A DNA stretch of 64,000 nt from Pseudonocardia kunmingensis (GCF_006716445.1 NZ_VFPA01000005.1:186001-250000); one strand, 5' to 3'. Shown: positions 1 to 8,343, counted from the first letter of the stretch. A program made the numbers and translations. Notes: generated by a model from the letters alone, not told the origin.

Positions 1-1
1 C

Positions 2-313
2 CTCACCTCACTGGGCGTCGCGCGGCACCGGCCCGGTGTCCGGGAGGAGATCGCCGCCGCGCTGCGGGCGCGTCCGGCGTCGCTGTGGCCCGACGGGATG
101 CCCCCGCAGGCCCTGCGCGTGCTCCAGCACGCCGACGAGGTGGAGGCGATCCTCGCCGCCGCGTCCGTCGACGAGCCGGGCGGCGCCCTCTCCGCGTCGG
201 CGGCCACGGCGCGCCGCGAGGCCCTGCGCCCGATCGAGACCGCCGTGCGGGTGGCCCGCCGCGCGGCCGTGGCAGAGGCCGTCCGGGTGCTGGCGAGCAG
301 CCCCCTGGTCTAG
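2..313 (+). CDS. C-terminal part of an unrecognised protein (start outside window)
   Basis: The reading frame is open from the left edge to TAG at 311-313 and gives about 103 residues. The segment is Ala/Arg/Glu-rich and should be largely helical, with a run such as REALRPIETAVRVARRAAV. There is no motif I recognise, so no function is proposed. An internal ATG at 98 exists, but coding-type composition continues upstream of it, so a longer gene cut by the window edge is more likely. Its stop overlaps by 4 nt the stop of the convergent M20 hydrolase gene, so there is no room for a separate terminator. Confidence 0.6.
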   Translation, partial: LTSLGVARHRPGVREEIAAALRARPASLWPDGMPPQALRVLQHADEVEAILAAASVDEPGGALSASAATARREALRPIETAVRVARRAAVAEAVRVLASSPLV

Positions 314-1431
314 GGGCGGCACCAGCGGTCGAGCAGCTCCCCGTACACCGTGACGGCCTGCTCGACGCGGCCGGCGAGGCAGTACTCGTCCACCACGTGG
401 CACTGGTCGGGTTCACCCGGGCCGAGCACCACGGTCGGGGCCGCGGCGTCGTCGCCGAGCAGACCGGCCAGCACCGAGGCGTCGGTGAAGAACCGCGCGG
501 GCGGTGCCACGTCGTCGGGCAGGCCGCTCGCCTGCAGCGCCGCGCGGACCATCCCGACGAACGGGTCGTCGGCGCCGGTGTCCAGCGGCGGGAGCACGAC
601 GTGGTCGGCCACGTCCACGCGTTCCCCGGCCAGCAGACCCACCTGCGCCCGCAGCCGGGCGCTGTCGACGCCCGGCACGGTGCGGACGTCGAGCAGCAGC
701 TCCGCGGAATCGGGCACCACGTTGGGTGCCACCCCGCCGCGCAGCACGCCGACGTTCGCGGTGACCGGGCCGAACCGGTCGTGCCGCGGCCAGCCGGCGT
801 GGTCGTGCAGCGCGACCGCCGCCCGCGCCAGCCGGACGGCCGCGTTGTCGCCCAGCTCCGGTGCGGAGCCGTGGGCGGCGCGGCCGGTGGCGCGCAGCCG
901 CATCCAGTGCGCGCCCTTGTGCCCGAGCACGAGCGCGTTGGCGGTGGGCTCGGCGACGACGAGCGGGCCGCCCCGCGCGATCGCGTCGCGGGCGGGGGTG
1001 TCGAGGCCGACCAGCCCGGTGCAGCCGGTCTCCTCGCCCGCGGTGAGCACGATCTGCACGCCGCGGCAGGCGTGCGGCTCCCGCGCGTGCGCGAGGGCAG
1101 CGGCGAGGGCCGCCGCCACCCCGGACTTCATGTCGCTCGCGCCCCGGCCCACCACCTTCTCGCCGTCGCGCTCGCCCGCGTACGGGTCCACCGACCAGTC
1201 GCCCGGCTCGGCGGGCACGGTGTCGAGGTGCCCGGTGAACGTCAGCGGCGGGCCGTCCCCGCCCCCGGTCCGGGCCACGAGCTGCTCGCGCCCCGGCGCC
1301 CACGCGAGCAGCTCGGTGCCGAACCCGGCCTCCTCGGCCAGCGCGGCGCAGTGCCGGGCCGCGGCGCCCTCGCCACCGCCGACGGTGCGGAACCGGATCA
1401 GCTCGCCGAGCAGGTCGAGCGCGCCGGTCAC
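310..1431 (-). CDS. M20-family metallohydrolase (ArgE/DapE/CPG2-like deacylase)
   Basis: Zn-dependent amidohydrolase of 373 aa, the usual length for M20 enzymes. Visible hallmarks are FTGHLDTVPAEPGDW (first metal His and Asp), GRGASDMKSGVAA (bridging Asp), LTAGEETGCTG (catalytic Glu-Glu) and a C-terminal GPGEPDQCHVVDEY metal ligand region. The middle part (GHKGAHWMRLRATGRAAHGS) is the lid/dimerisation domain. The GTG start overlaps the stop of the upstream MHS transporter gene (GTGA), so the two are translationally coupled. This suggests uptake and hydrolysis of the same N-acyl or peptide-like compound. The exact substrate (acetylornithine, succinyl-diaminopimelate, carbamoyl or other) cannot be read from sequence; a catabolic role with the transporter is an inference. 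Confidence 0.85.
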   Translation of the reverse strand: MTGALDLLGELIRFRTVGGGEGAAARHCAALAEEAGFGTELLAWAPGREQLVARTGGGDGPPLTFTGHLDTVPAEPGDWSVDPYAGERDGEKVVGRGASDMKSGVAAALAAALAHAREPHACRGVQIVLTAGEETGCTGLVGLDTPARDAIARGGPLVVAEPTANALVLGHKGAHWMRLRATGRAAHGSAPELGDNAAVRLARAAVALHDHAGWPRHDRFGPVTANVGVLRGGVAPNVVPDSAELLLDVRTVPGVDSARLRAQVGLLAGERVDVADHVVLPPLDTGADDPFVGMVRAALQASGLPDDVAPPARFFTDASVLAGLLGDDAAAPTVVLGPGEPDQCHVVDEYCLAGRVEQAVTVYGELLDRWCRP

Positions 1432-2783
1432 CGCAGCACCTGCCCGCGCGTCTCGGGCAGGGTGAGGATCACGAGGAACGCGAGGACGGCACCCCCGGCG
1501 ACGTACCAGAAGAAGACGTGCGCCAGGCCGGCGCCGGACAGTGCCTGGATCACCAGCGGGGCCGTGCCGCCGAACGTCGCGACGGTGAGGTTGTACCAGG
1601 CGCCGATGCCCAGGCCGCGCAGCTCGGTGGGGAACAGCTCGCTCATGACCGCCGGGGCGATCGAGGTCATCGCCGTGTAGAGCCCGAGCCCCACGCAGAA
1701 CACCACGAGCATGTTCCACAGCCCCGGGCCGATCAGGCCGGACAGCGGCACGATCAGCACGGCCGTCGCGGCCGACCAGACCAGCAGCTGCGGCTTGCGG
1801 CCGAACCGGTCCGACAGCACGCCCATCGGGTACTGCAGCGCCACGAACAGCGCCGTCGCGATCGAGAGCGCCGTGAACACCTGCCCGGGATCGGCGCCAC
1901 GCGCGCTCACGGCGAACGGGGTGAGCGCGGAGAAGAAGGTGTAGTAGCAGAGCGTCGAGAGCAGCGTGAACGCGATGAGCTGGCCGACGGCCTTCGGGTG
2001 CTCGCGCAGCGTCATCAGCAGCGGGTGGCGCAGCGCCTGCGCCTTGACCTTGTTCTCCTCGAACTGGTCGGTCTCGGGCATCGCGCGCCGCAGCCACAGC
2101 CCGACGAGCCCGAGCACGCCGCCGATGATGAACGGGATCCGCCAGCCGTAGGCGGCCAGGTCCTCGCGAGACATCACGGCGGTGAGCAGCGCCCCCAGCA
2201 GCGACGCGACCAGCACCGCCGAACCGGTGGAGATGTAGAAGAACGACGAGTAGCGGCCGCGCCGGGCAGGCGGCGCGATCTCGGCGAGGTAGGCCGAGGC
2301 GTTCGAGACCTCCCCGCCCAGCGACATGCCCTGCCCGATCCGCGCGAGCAGCAGCAGGACCGGGGCCAGCCAGCCGACCATCTCGAACGTCGGCAGGATC
2401 CCGATGATGAACGACCCGCCCGCCATCAGCACGATCGTCAGCAGCATCGCGGTGCGCCGCCCGCGCAGGTCGGCGAACCGACCGAGCAGCCACCCGCCCA
2501 GCGGGCGGAAGAAGAAGGCCAGCGCGTACGTCGCCAGCGTGTTGATCAGCGCGAGGGCGGGGTCCCCGGACGGGAAGATCTGCGTCGCGAAGAAGATGCT
2601 GAACGTCGCGTAGACCGTCCAGTCGTACCACTCGATGGCGTTGCCGACCGACGCCGCGAGCAGCGTGCGGACGGGCAGCCGGTGCGCGGGTGTCGCGCTG
2701 GCAGGAGGGGCGGTGCGGTCGGACAAGGGGAACCCCCGGGGAAGGGCGGCGACAAGCGTCGGTGACGGACGGTGAGGTGACAT
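1428..2783 (-). CDS. MHS-family (metabolite:H+ symporter) MFS transporter
   Basis: 451-aa, 12-TM major facilitator protein of the metabolite:proton symporter branch (KgtP/ShiA/ProP-like). Family marks are the N-terminal ASVGNAIEWYDWTVYATF signature, GRFADLRGRRTAM in the loop between TM2 and TM3, and GVLSDRFGRKPQL in the equivalent loop of the second half. It probably imports an organic anion with H+. The annotated start gives a 23-residue N-terminal extension before LSDRTAPP; a TTG at that Leu, preceded by a G-rich stretch, is an alternative start. It is the first gene of a two-gene operon with the M20 hydrolase and is divergent from a TetR gene across about 100 bp, so TetR control is plausible. 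Confidence 0.85.
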   Translation of the reverse strand: MSPHRPSPTLVAALPRGFPLSDRTAPPASATPAHRLPVRTLLAASVGNAIEWYDWTVYATFSIFFATQIFPSGDPALALINTLATYALAFFFRPLGGWLLGRFADLRGRRTAMLLTIVLMAGGSFIIGILPTFEMVGWLAPVLLLLARIGQGMSLGGEVSNASAYLAEIAPPARRGRYSSFFYISTGSAVLVASLLGALLTAVMSREDLAAYGWRIPFIIGGVLGLVGLWLRRAMPETDQFEENKVKAQALRHPLLMTLREHPKAVGQLIAFTLLSTLCYYTFFSALTPFAVSARGADPGQVFTALSIATALFVALQYPMGVLSDRFGRKPQLLVWSAATAVLIVPLSGLIGPGLWNMLVVFCVGLGLYTAMTSIAPAVMSELFPTELRGLGIGAWYNLTVATFGGTAPLVIQALSGAGLAHVFFWYVAGGAVLAFLVILTLPETRGQVLR

Positions 2784-2849
2784 TAGGCCACCCGGTCCCG
2801 GCCGTCACCCGAGAGCGCGTGTCCTGACAATCTTGCGTTCCGCGCGAAC

Positions 2850-2883
2850 TTGCGCGCCGCGCAGCTTTTGCTACGGTGGGGCC
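2850..2883 (+). promoter_or_regulatory. Candidate promoter of the tetR gene, leaderless type
   Basis: A TTGCGC box (2850-2855), a 16-nt spacer and TACGGT (2872-2877) lie 6 nt before the ATG at 2884. That spacing places the transcription start at the start codon. Just upstream, GTTC-CGCGC-GAAC is a small dyad that could be an operator. Read by eye only. Confidence 0.45.
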
Positions 2884-3480
2884 ATGGGGCTGCGCGAGCG
2901 CAAGAAGCAAGCGACACGTGCGGCGCTGAGCTGGGCCGCGGTCCGGCTGGCCGTGGAACGCGGGTTCGACGAGGTGCGCGTCGAGGACATCGCCGCCGCC
3001 GTCGACGTCTCCCCGCGCACCTTCAACAACTACTTCTCCAGCAAGGCCGAGGCGATCGCGGCCCGCCAGCTCGAGCGCGCCCGGGCGATCGCCGACGCGC
3101 TGCGCGCGCGCCCGGCGGGCGAGCCGCTGTGGCCCTCGATCACCGAGGCCGTGGTCGAGCGGTACGCGCTGGGACAGCACGACGACGGGCCGGACCCCCG
3201 GTGGGTCGCGGGGGTCCGGTTGATGATGGGCGAGCCCGCGCTGCAGGGCGAGGTCCTCAAGGCCACCGCCGCGGCGGCCACCGAGCTCGCCGCCGCCGTC
3301 GGCGAGCGCACCGGCACCGACGCCCGGGACATGTACCCGCGGCTCGTCGCCGGCGCCGTCCTCGCCGCCGCCCAGGTGTGCACCGACCAGTGGCTGCACG
3401 CCGACCCACCCGTCCAGATGGCCCCGCTGCTGCGCGCCGCGCTCGGTCAGCTCGCCGCGGGGCTGCCGGTCCCCCGCTAG
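2884..3480 (+). CDS. TetR/AcrR-family transcriptional regulator
   Basis: 198 aa. The N-terminal HTH is clear: GLRERKKQATRAAL, then VEDIAAAVDVSPRTFNNYFSSKAEAI, the TetR recognition helix region. The remainder is an Ala-rich helical ligand domain of the kind found in MftR-like/TetR_C_17 regulators. I chose the ATG at 2884 because MGLRERKKQATR is the usual family N-terminus and a promoter box sits immediately before it; an upstream in-frame start at 2833 adds an unrelated leader. It is divergent from the MHS transporter operon and 83 nt upstream of the FAD monooxygenase gene, so it may control either or both. The ligand is unknown. Confidence 0.85.
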   Translation: MGLRERKKQATRAALSWAAVRLAVERGFDEVRVEDIAAAVDVSPRTFNNYFSSKAEAIAARQLERARAIADALRARPAGEPLWPSITEAVVERYALGQHDDGPDPRWVAGVRLMMGEPALQGEVLKATAAAATELAAAVGERTGTDARDMYPRLVAGAVLAAAQVCTDQWLHADPPVQMAPLLRAALGQLAAGLPVPR

Positions 3481-3563
3481 ACCCGATCCCCCCGGCACCA
3501 CCTCGGCTCGGCCGCCGGGGCGGTCCGTCCTGCCCGGAAACCGTCACATCCGAGGAGAACCCC

Positions 3564-5147
3564 GTGTCCCACGACGTCGTCATCGCCGGAGCAGGCCCCA
3601 CGGGGCTGATGCTCGCCTGCGAGCTGAGCCTGGCCGGCGTCCGGCCACTGGTGCTGGAGGCCCTGCCCGAGCGGCCCGCGGACCGCCGCGCCAACGGCCT
3701 CGTCGGCCAGGTGGTGCGGATGGTCGACCGCCGCGGCCTCTACGGACGCCTCGGTGGCCCGGGCCGTCCGCAGCCGGCGCCCCGGTACATGTTCGGCGGC
3801 CTGCCCCTCGACCTGAGCGTCCTCCCGGACAACCCGCTGTACGTCCTGCCGGTGCCGCAGCGCCGTATCGAGGAGGTGCTCGAGGAACGCGCCGTCGAGC
3901 TCGGGGCCCAGATCCGTCGCGGGCACCGGCTGACCGGGTTGACCCAGGACGCCGACGCGGTGACCGCCGAGGTCACGGGCCCGGACGGCGGGTACGAGCT
4001 GCGCACGCGCTACCTCGTCGGCGCCGACGGCGGCCACAGCGCCACCCGCGGCCTCACCGGCATCGGGTTCCCCGGCGTGAGCCGCGACCACACCGTCTCG
4101 CGCAGCGCCCACGTCACGGTGCCCGCGGAGCTGGTCGACCCGGTCACCGGTGGGCTGGACGTCCCCGGCTACGGAGTGATCCCCCCGTTCCTGCACCACC
4201 GCACCGAGAGCGGGGTGTTCGTGTACGCGCCGTTCCCGGCCACCGGCACCGCTGTGACCACGATGGAGTGGGACGCGTCGGGCGACCCGGACCCGGCGCC
4301 GCCGACCCTCGAGGAGCTACGGGCCGCCGTGCGCCGCGTGCTCGGGGTCGACCTGCCGCTGCACCCGCCGACCGGCGCGGGGCCGCACCTGCTGCGCAGG
4401 CTGACGGGCGGCAACACCCGCCTCGCCGACCGGTACCGCGACGGCCGCGTCCTTCTCGTCGGCGACGCGGCCCACGTGCACTCCGCGGTCGGTGGCCCCG
4501 GCCTCAACCTCGGCTTGCAGGACGCGATCAACGTGGGGTGGAAGCTCGCCGCCGAGGTGCACGGCTGGGCGGCACCCGGCCTGCTCGACAGCTACGAGGC
4601 CGAGCGGCGGCCGGTCGCGCAGCGGGTGGTCATGCACTCCCAGGCCCAGTCGGCGCTCCTCGCGCCCGGCAGCGAGGTGACCGCGCTGCGCGAGCTGATG
4701 GCCGAGCTGCTGCGCGAGCCCGGCAACGTCGCACGGCTCGCCGACCTGCTCGCCGCCGCCGACGTCCGCTACCCCACCACCACACCGGAGGCGCACGAGC
4801 TGGCCGGCCGCTGGGCCCCGGACCTGGTGCTCGACACCGGCGCGGGCCCGGTCCGGCTCGCCGAGCTGACCCGCGGCGCCCGCCCGCTCCTGCTAGACCT
4901 CACCGACGACGCCGCGCTCAGCGGGGTGCCGGCCGGCTGGGCGGACCGGGTCGACGTCGTCGCCGCCCGGGCGGTGGGCGCGCCCGCACCGGCCCGCGCC
5001 CTGCTGGTCCGCCCCGACGGCTACGTCGCCTGGGCCACCGGCTCCGCGCGGCCCGGGGAGCCGGAACGCGCCGCGCTGCGCACGGCGCTCACCACCTGGT
5101 TCGGGTGCCCGGCGACCGACCGCGCGCAGGCCGGCTCGGCGCTCTGA
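3564..5147 (+). CDS. FAD-dependent aromatic-ring monooxygenase, rifampicin-monooxygenase-like
   Basis: 527-aa group A flavoprotein monooxygenase (PheA/TfdB/Rox type). Visible are the N-terminal dinucleotide fold VVIAGAGPTGLMLACELSLAG (residues 4-24), the YLVGADGGHSATR motif and GRVLLVGDAAHVHS-GPGLNLGLQDAIN, which binds FAD ribityl/pyrophosphate. A C-terminal thioredoxin-like domain ends in LLVRPDGYVAWATG. The GTG at 3564 follows GAGGAG with good spacing. Such enzymes hydroxylate phenols or polyketides using NAD(P)H; the C-terminal domain and overall layout resemble Rox enzymes that inactivate rifamycins. Substrate specificity is inferred only. It lies directly behind the TetR gene and may be induced by its ligand. 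Confidence 0.85.
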   Translation: MSHDVVIAGAGPTGLMLACELSLAGVRPLVLEALPERPADRRANGLVGQVVRMVDRRGLYGRLGGPGRPQPAPRYMFGGLPLDLSVLPDNPLYVLPVPQRRIEEVLEERAVELGAQIRRGHRLTGLTQDADAVTAEVTGPDGGYELRTRYLVGADGGHSATRGLTGIGFPGVSRDHTVSRSAHVTVPAELVDPVTGGLDVPGYGVIPPFLHHRTESGVFVYAPFPATGTAVTTMEWDASGDPDPAPPTLEELRAAVRRVLGVDLPLHPPTGAGPHLLRRLTGGNTRLADRYRDGRVLLVGDAAHVHSAVGGPGLNLGLQDAINVGWKLAAEVHGWAAPGLLDSYEAERRPVAQRVVMHSQAQSALLAPGSEVTALRELMAELLREPGNVARLADLLAAADVRYPTTTPEAHELAGRWAPDLVLDTGAGPVRLAELTRGARPLLLDLTDDAALSGVPAGWADRVDVVAARAVGAPAPARALLVRPDGYVAWATGSARPGEPERAALRTALTTWFGCPATDRAQAGSAL

Positions 5148-5233
5148 CCACCCCGCACCACGCCGGGTCACCATCAGGCCCGTCGGCAGCGGCTCCCCGG
5201 ACCCCGCCGCAGGCCGCCGTCGCCTACCGCTGA

Positions 5234-6316
5234 TCACCCGCTCGGCGGGCCGTTCCCGCGGTTGATCGCCGCGACGACCAGCTCGCGCAGCTCGTCGGCG
5301 CCCCGTTCCCGCAGCGCGGCGAGGTCGGCGCGGGCCTGCCGGGCGTCGGCGTGGGCACGCTCGAGCTCGGCCCGCGCCCGTTCCAGCTCCGCGTCCGAGC
5401 GCCGGCACAGCGCCTCCGCGGCCTCGGCCCGCTCACGGACGCCGGCGAGCTCCTGCTCGGCCCGGCGGCGTGCCTCGTGTTCCCCGTCGAGGGCGCCGGC
5501 CGTGTCCACCGCGCGGCGCTCGGCGTCCTCCGCGCGCCGGACGGCGTCGTCGCGGGCGTCCGCGGCGGCCGCCACCTCCGCCCGGACCGCGGCCAGCTCC
5601 GCGCGCAGCTGCTCGGCCTCGCCCCGCCATTCCTGCGCGCGGTCCCGGGCCGCCGCCCGTTCGGCCTCGGCGCGTTCGGCGCGCAGCGCCGCCTCCCGTC
5701 CGGCCCGCTCGGCCGCCCCGGCGCGGCGGGCCTCCTCCTCGGCGCGCTCCTGCGCCGCGGCCCGCGCGCTTCCCGCCTCCTCGGCCTGCTGTCGCGCCGC
5801 GCCCAGCGCCTCGGTCGCCTCCAGCGCCTGACGCGCGGCGGCCGCGGCCCGCTCCACGGCCTCCCCGCGTTCCTGCGCCGCCGCCGCGGCCCGCTCCTGC
5901 GCGGCCCGGGACTCCCGTTGCGCCCGCTCCGCCGCCTGTTGCGCCTCGACGCGCGCGGCTTCGGCCTGCGCCGCGGTCCGGTTGGCGGACTCCACCGCCG
6001 TCAGCGCGCTCGCCTCCACCTCGTCGAGGCGCGTCGCCACCGCGTCCAGGGCACCGGCGAGCTCCGCCACCGGGCCCCGCACGGCCTCGACGTGCTCGCG
6101 CAGGCGGTCCGCGTCGAGCCGGAACGCCGTTCGCCCCGAGTCCAGCCCCAGCGCCTCCAGCGCGTCGCGCTCGCCGCGCGCCATCTGCGCGCACGTCCGG
6201 CCGCCGTCCCAGCGGGTGTCCCGGCAGAAGAGCCGCCGCCTGCCGCCCTGCGGCCCCGGGGGTGGCAGCTCGGCCCGGCACTTGCTGTAGCCGCAGCGTG
6301 CGGCCTCGTCGATCAT
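5234..6316 (-). CDS. Zinc-knuckle plus long coiled-coil protein of unknown function
   Basis: 360 aa in two parts. Residues 1-45 carry four cysteines, CGYSKC then FCRDTRWDGGRTC, spaced like a small treble-clef or zinc-ribbon site. Residues from about 60 to 345 are almost uninterrupted Ala/Glu/Arg/Gln heptads (for example AQAEAARVEAQQAAERAQRES), a predicted continuous coiled coil of roughly 280 residues. There is no signal peptide or TM segment, so it should be cytoplasmic. The layout recalls KfrA-type proteins (DNA-binding head with coiled-coil tail), but the head here is a Cys motif, not the KfrA HTH. A perfect dyad lies 73-96 nt upstream of its ATG and could be its operator. It converges with the monooxygenase gene. 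Confidence 0.75.
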   Translation of the reverse strand: MIDEAARCGYSKCRAELPPPGPQGGRRRLFCRDTRWDGGRTCAQMARGERDALEALGLDSGRTAFRLDADRLREHVEAVRGPVAELAGALDAVATRLDEVEASALTAVESANRTAAQAEAARVEAQQAAERAQRESRAAQERAAAAAQERGEAVERAAAAARQALEATEALGAARQQAEEAGSARAAAQERAEEEARRAGAAERAGREAALRAERAEAERAAARDRAQEWRGEAEQLRAELAAVRAEVAAAADARDDAVRRAEDAERRAVDTAGALDGEHEARRRAEQELAGVRERAEAAEALCRRSDAELERARAELERAHADARQARADLAALRERGADELRELVVAAINRGNGPPSG

Positions 6317-6388
6317 GGTCGGAACGCTACCGGTTCGGGGTTACTCAACCGCTGACCCGGTCCGGCGTTTCGGAAACCGATCCTGCAC

Positions 6389-6412
6389 CCAACGAAACTA
6401 CTGTTTCGTTGG
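6389..6412. promoter_or_regulatory. Perfect 24-bp inverted repeat, possible operator
   Basis: Left arm CCAACGAAAC (6389-6398), spacer TACT, right arm GTTTCGTTGG (6403-6412). The arms are perfect 10-mers and AT-richer than the surroundings. It lies upstream of the zinc/coiled-coil gene and is not followed by a T-run, so an operator is more likely than a terminator. Confidence 0.5.
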
Positions 6413-6922
6413 TGTGGATCGGTCGGGAAGGCGTTGACGACGGGGAGGCGCCCGGCACGGGGAACGGACCGGGCTCGGTGGGCCGGCGACGCCGGCTCGA
6501 GCGTCGAGGGAACCGCCAACGGCGCCACGGATGCCGCGAGGCGGCCCGAGATCGTTGCGAGACGCGCACCGTCGCCGCCACGACGGCACGGATGTGCGCC
6601 TCGCGACGATCGATCGTTCCGGCACGCACGCGACCGTCGAAGGAACGGCCATCGCGTGCGGCTCGCTGCGATCGATCGGTCCGAGCCGCGCCCCGCGGTC
6701 GTCCGGAGCGCCGTGCTGTACGCCCCAGAACGATCAGCGATCAGTCCCCGGTCGGCGCCGGCTCGTCCGGGCCCCGTGCCCTACGAGGCCGTCGCGCCCG
6801 CGCGGACCGTTGCCCCCGCCCGCCTGTCCGTTCGTGGGATTCGCCCCGCTCGGACGGGAGACTCGCCGGAACTGCGGGCGGCGGCGCACGCGACAGGCGG
6901 CCCACGCCTCTGATCGCGCCAG
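6413..6922. other. Gene-poor stretch with no supportable coding region
   Basis: Reading frames are open on both strands, but their translations are Arg/Pro/Ser-rich with no family resemblance and no ribosome site. The DNA is rich in GATCGATCG-type palindromes (for example ACGATCGATCGT near 6606) and seems less GC3-structured than the neighbouring genes. It reads as decayed sequence next to the broken genes that follow. Confidence 0.4.
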
Positions 6923-6925
6923 GTC

Positions 6926-7042
6926 GTGGTGGTCGGCAGGAAGGGCGCCGAGCTCGGCGGCGGCCGGGTCGTCGAGGAGATCCGCAGCGCGTTCGCCACC
7001 GACACCGACACCGCCACCGCCGCGGTCGGGTCGCCGCGATGA
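6926..7042 (+). pseudogene. Possible C-terminal gene remnant, about 38 codons
   Basis: After an in-frame TGA at 6911 the frame reads VVVVGRKGAELGGGRVVEEI and on to a TGA at 7040-7042, with strongly coding-like GC3 use. Its stop overlaps the ATG at 7039 of the next broken gene, the same coupled style as the rest of this cluster. The piece is too short to assign; it may be the tail of a lost gene or chance. Confidence 0.25.
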
Positions 7043-7433
7043 CCGAGCACCGCTGGCGCCAGGTGCTGTACCTGCTCGGCGGCACTACCTCGCGCTGGCC
7101 GCCTGGGCCGCCGCACACCCGTCGTCGTTCACGACGGTCCTGGCGAACTTCGGTCCGCGGAACGACCACCTCGTGCGTGACTTCGCCGCCTGCGCCGCCA
7201 CGTTCGGCCTCGGGCTCGTGCTGGCGGGCCCGCGACCGCACTGGCGCACCCCGGCGCTCACGCTGTCGGCGCTCTGGAACGGCTTCCATGCCGTGAGCCA
7301 CATCCACGACATCGCCGACGCCGAACCGGCGATCGTCGGCCCGCTCGAGTCCGCGGTGCTGGTCGGGGTGACCGCGCTGTTCGCGTGGCTCACCCGGCTC
7401 AGCCTCACCACCCACTCCGAGGAGACCCGATGA
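7039..7433 (+). pseudogene. Small membrane protein gene broken by a frameshift
   Basis: From ATG 7039 the frame reads MTEHRWRQVLYLLGG. At about 7081 a coherent continuation, HYLALAAWAAAHPSSF and on, appears in a different frame and runs to TGA at 7431-7433. Adding one base near 7081 restores a single product of about 131 aa with roughly four hydrophobic segments (around ALAAWAAA, FAACAATFGLGLVLA, LTLSALWNGFHAVSH and SAVLVGVTALFAWLTRL). The downstream NTF2-like gene starts inside its stop (ATGA), so it was the first gene of a three-gene operon. Either a real inactivating -1 event or a sequencing error. Function unknown. Confidence 0.6.
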
Positions 7434-7876
7434 CCTCCGCGCCGGCCCGGCTCGCCGCACGCTACGGCGAGGCGTGGAACGCCCACGACCTCGACGCCGT
7501 CATGGCCCTGCACACCGACGACACGGCGTTCCGCCTGCACCTGCTGGACGCTCCCGAGCTCACCGGGCGCGCCGCGGTCCGCGACGGCTTCGCCGGGCTC
7601 CTCGCACTGTGGCCGGACATCGCCTTCCACACCGACCGGCTGGTGCCGGGCGACGGGTTCTTCGTCCACCAGTACGTCGTCACCGGCACGCTCGCCGCGC
7701 CCATGCCCTTCGGCGCCGCCCTCGCCCGCCCCACCGGCTCGGCCGTCCACTTCAGCGGCGTCGACGTGATCACCCTGTCCGGCGAGCTCGTGCACCGCAA
7801 GGAGACCTACCTCGACACCGCGGGCGCCGCCGCCCGGCTCGGTGTGTTCGACGGCGCCGGGGCGGCGGCGCGATGA
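7430..7876 (+). CDS. NTF2-like/SnoaL-like domain protein
   Basis: 148 aa with the alpha+beta cone fold signature of SnoaL/DUF4440 relatives: RYGEAWNAHDLDAVMALHTDDTAF at the N-terminus, GRAAVRDGFAGLL, then beta strands ending HFSGVDVITLSGELVHRKETYLD. Members include steroid isomerases, polyketide cyclases and many proteins without a known reaction. No substrate can be assigned. The ATG overlaps the stop of the broken membrane-protein gene, and its own stop overlaps the start of a second, divergent paralogue, so the three were co-translated. Confidence 0.75.
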   Translation: MTSAPARLAARYGEAWNAHDLDAVMALHTDDTAFRLHLLDAPELTGRAAVRDGFAGLLALWPDIAFHTDRLVPGDGFFVHQYVVTGTLAAPMPFGAALARPTGSAVHFSGVDVITLSGELVHRKETYLDTAGAAARLGVFDGAGAAAR

Positions 7877-8343
7877 CCACGTCGACGAGCTGGGCGGCCG
7901 CGCACCGGCGCGTCCTCGACGGTTTCAGCGCCGGCTGGCACCGGCCCGACCCGCACGCCTGGGACGACATCCTGGCCGAGGACGTCGAGTTCACCCAGCC
8001 GCTGCTGCGCCCGGGCACCGGGCCCGTGCACTGGCACGAGGAGGCCCGCCGCCTCCTCGTGCTCGCGCCCGACCTGCGCGGCGAGGTGGTGGCATGGGCG
8101 GCCCGCGACGACGTCATGTTCATCGACGTCCGCCTGAGCGCCACGGTCGGCGGGGCCCCGCTCACCGTCCGCTCGGTCGACGAGCTCCGCGTCACGCCCT
8201 CGGGCACGATCGCCCGCCGCGACGCGTCCTTCGACTGGTGGCCGGTCGCACTGGCCGTCCTCGCGCGCCCGCGCGCCTGGTGGCGGTGGTGGCGCTCCGG
8301 GGTGGGCCCGCTGCTCGGCCGACGGCGGCTCCTGCCGGTGTAG
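7873..8343 (+). CDS. Second NTF2-like/SnoaL-like protein
   Basis: 156 aa. An NTF2-like body (RRVLDGFSAGWHRPDPHAWDDILAEDVEFTQPLL near the start, then SVDELRVTPSGTIARRDASFDW) is followed by an unusual basic, Trp-rich tail, RPRAWWRWWRSGVGPLLGRRR. That tail could be membrane-associating. The ATG overlaps the preceding stop (ATGA). It is similar in plan to its upstream neighbour, suggesting an old duplication or a heteromeric pair. Reaction unknown. Confidence 0.7.
   Translation: MTTSTSWAAAHRRVLDGFSAGWHRPDPHAWDDILAEDVEFTQPLLRPGTGPVHWHEEARRLLVLAPDLRGEVVAWAARDDVMFIDVRLSATVGGAPLTVRSVDELRVTPSGTIARRDASFDWWPVALAVLARPRAWWRWWRSGVGPLLGRRRLLPV

Noticed and set aside
310..3501. 1063-aa open frame on the minus strand spanning three genes
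   Set aside because: Only its last 373 codons are a real M20 hydrolase; the rest is antisense or out of frame to the MHS and TetR genes and is Arg/Pro-rich, a high-GC artefact.
6531..7433. 300-aa open frame ending in the small membrane protein
   Set aside because: Only about the last 115 residues are protein-like; the preceding part is low-complexity Arg/Pro/Ser. A frameshifted gene starting at 7039 explains it better.
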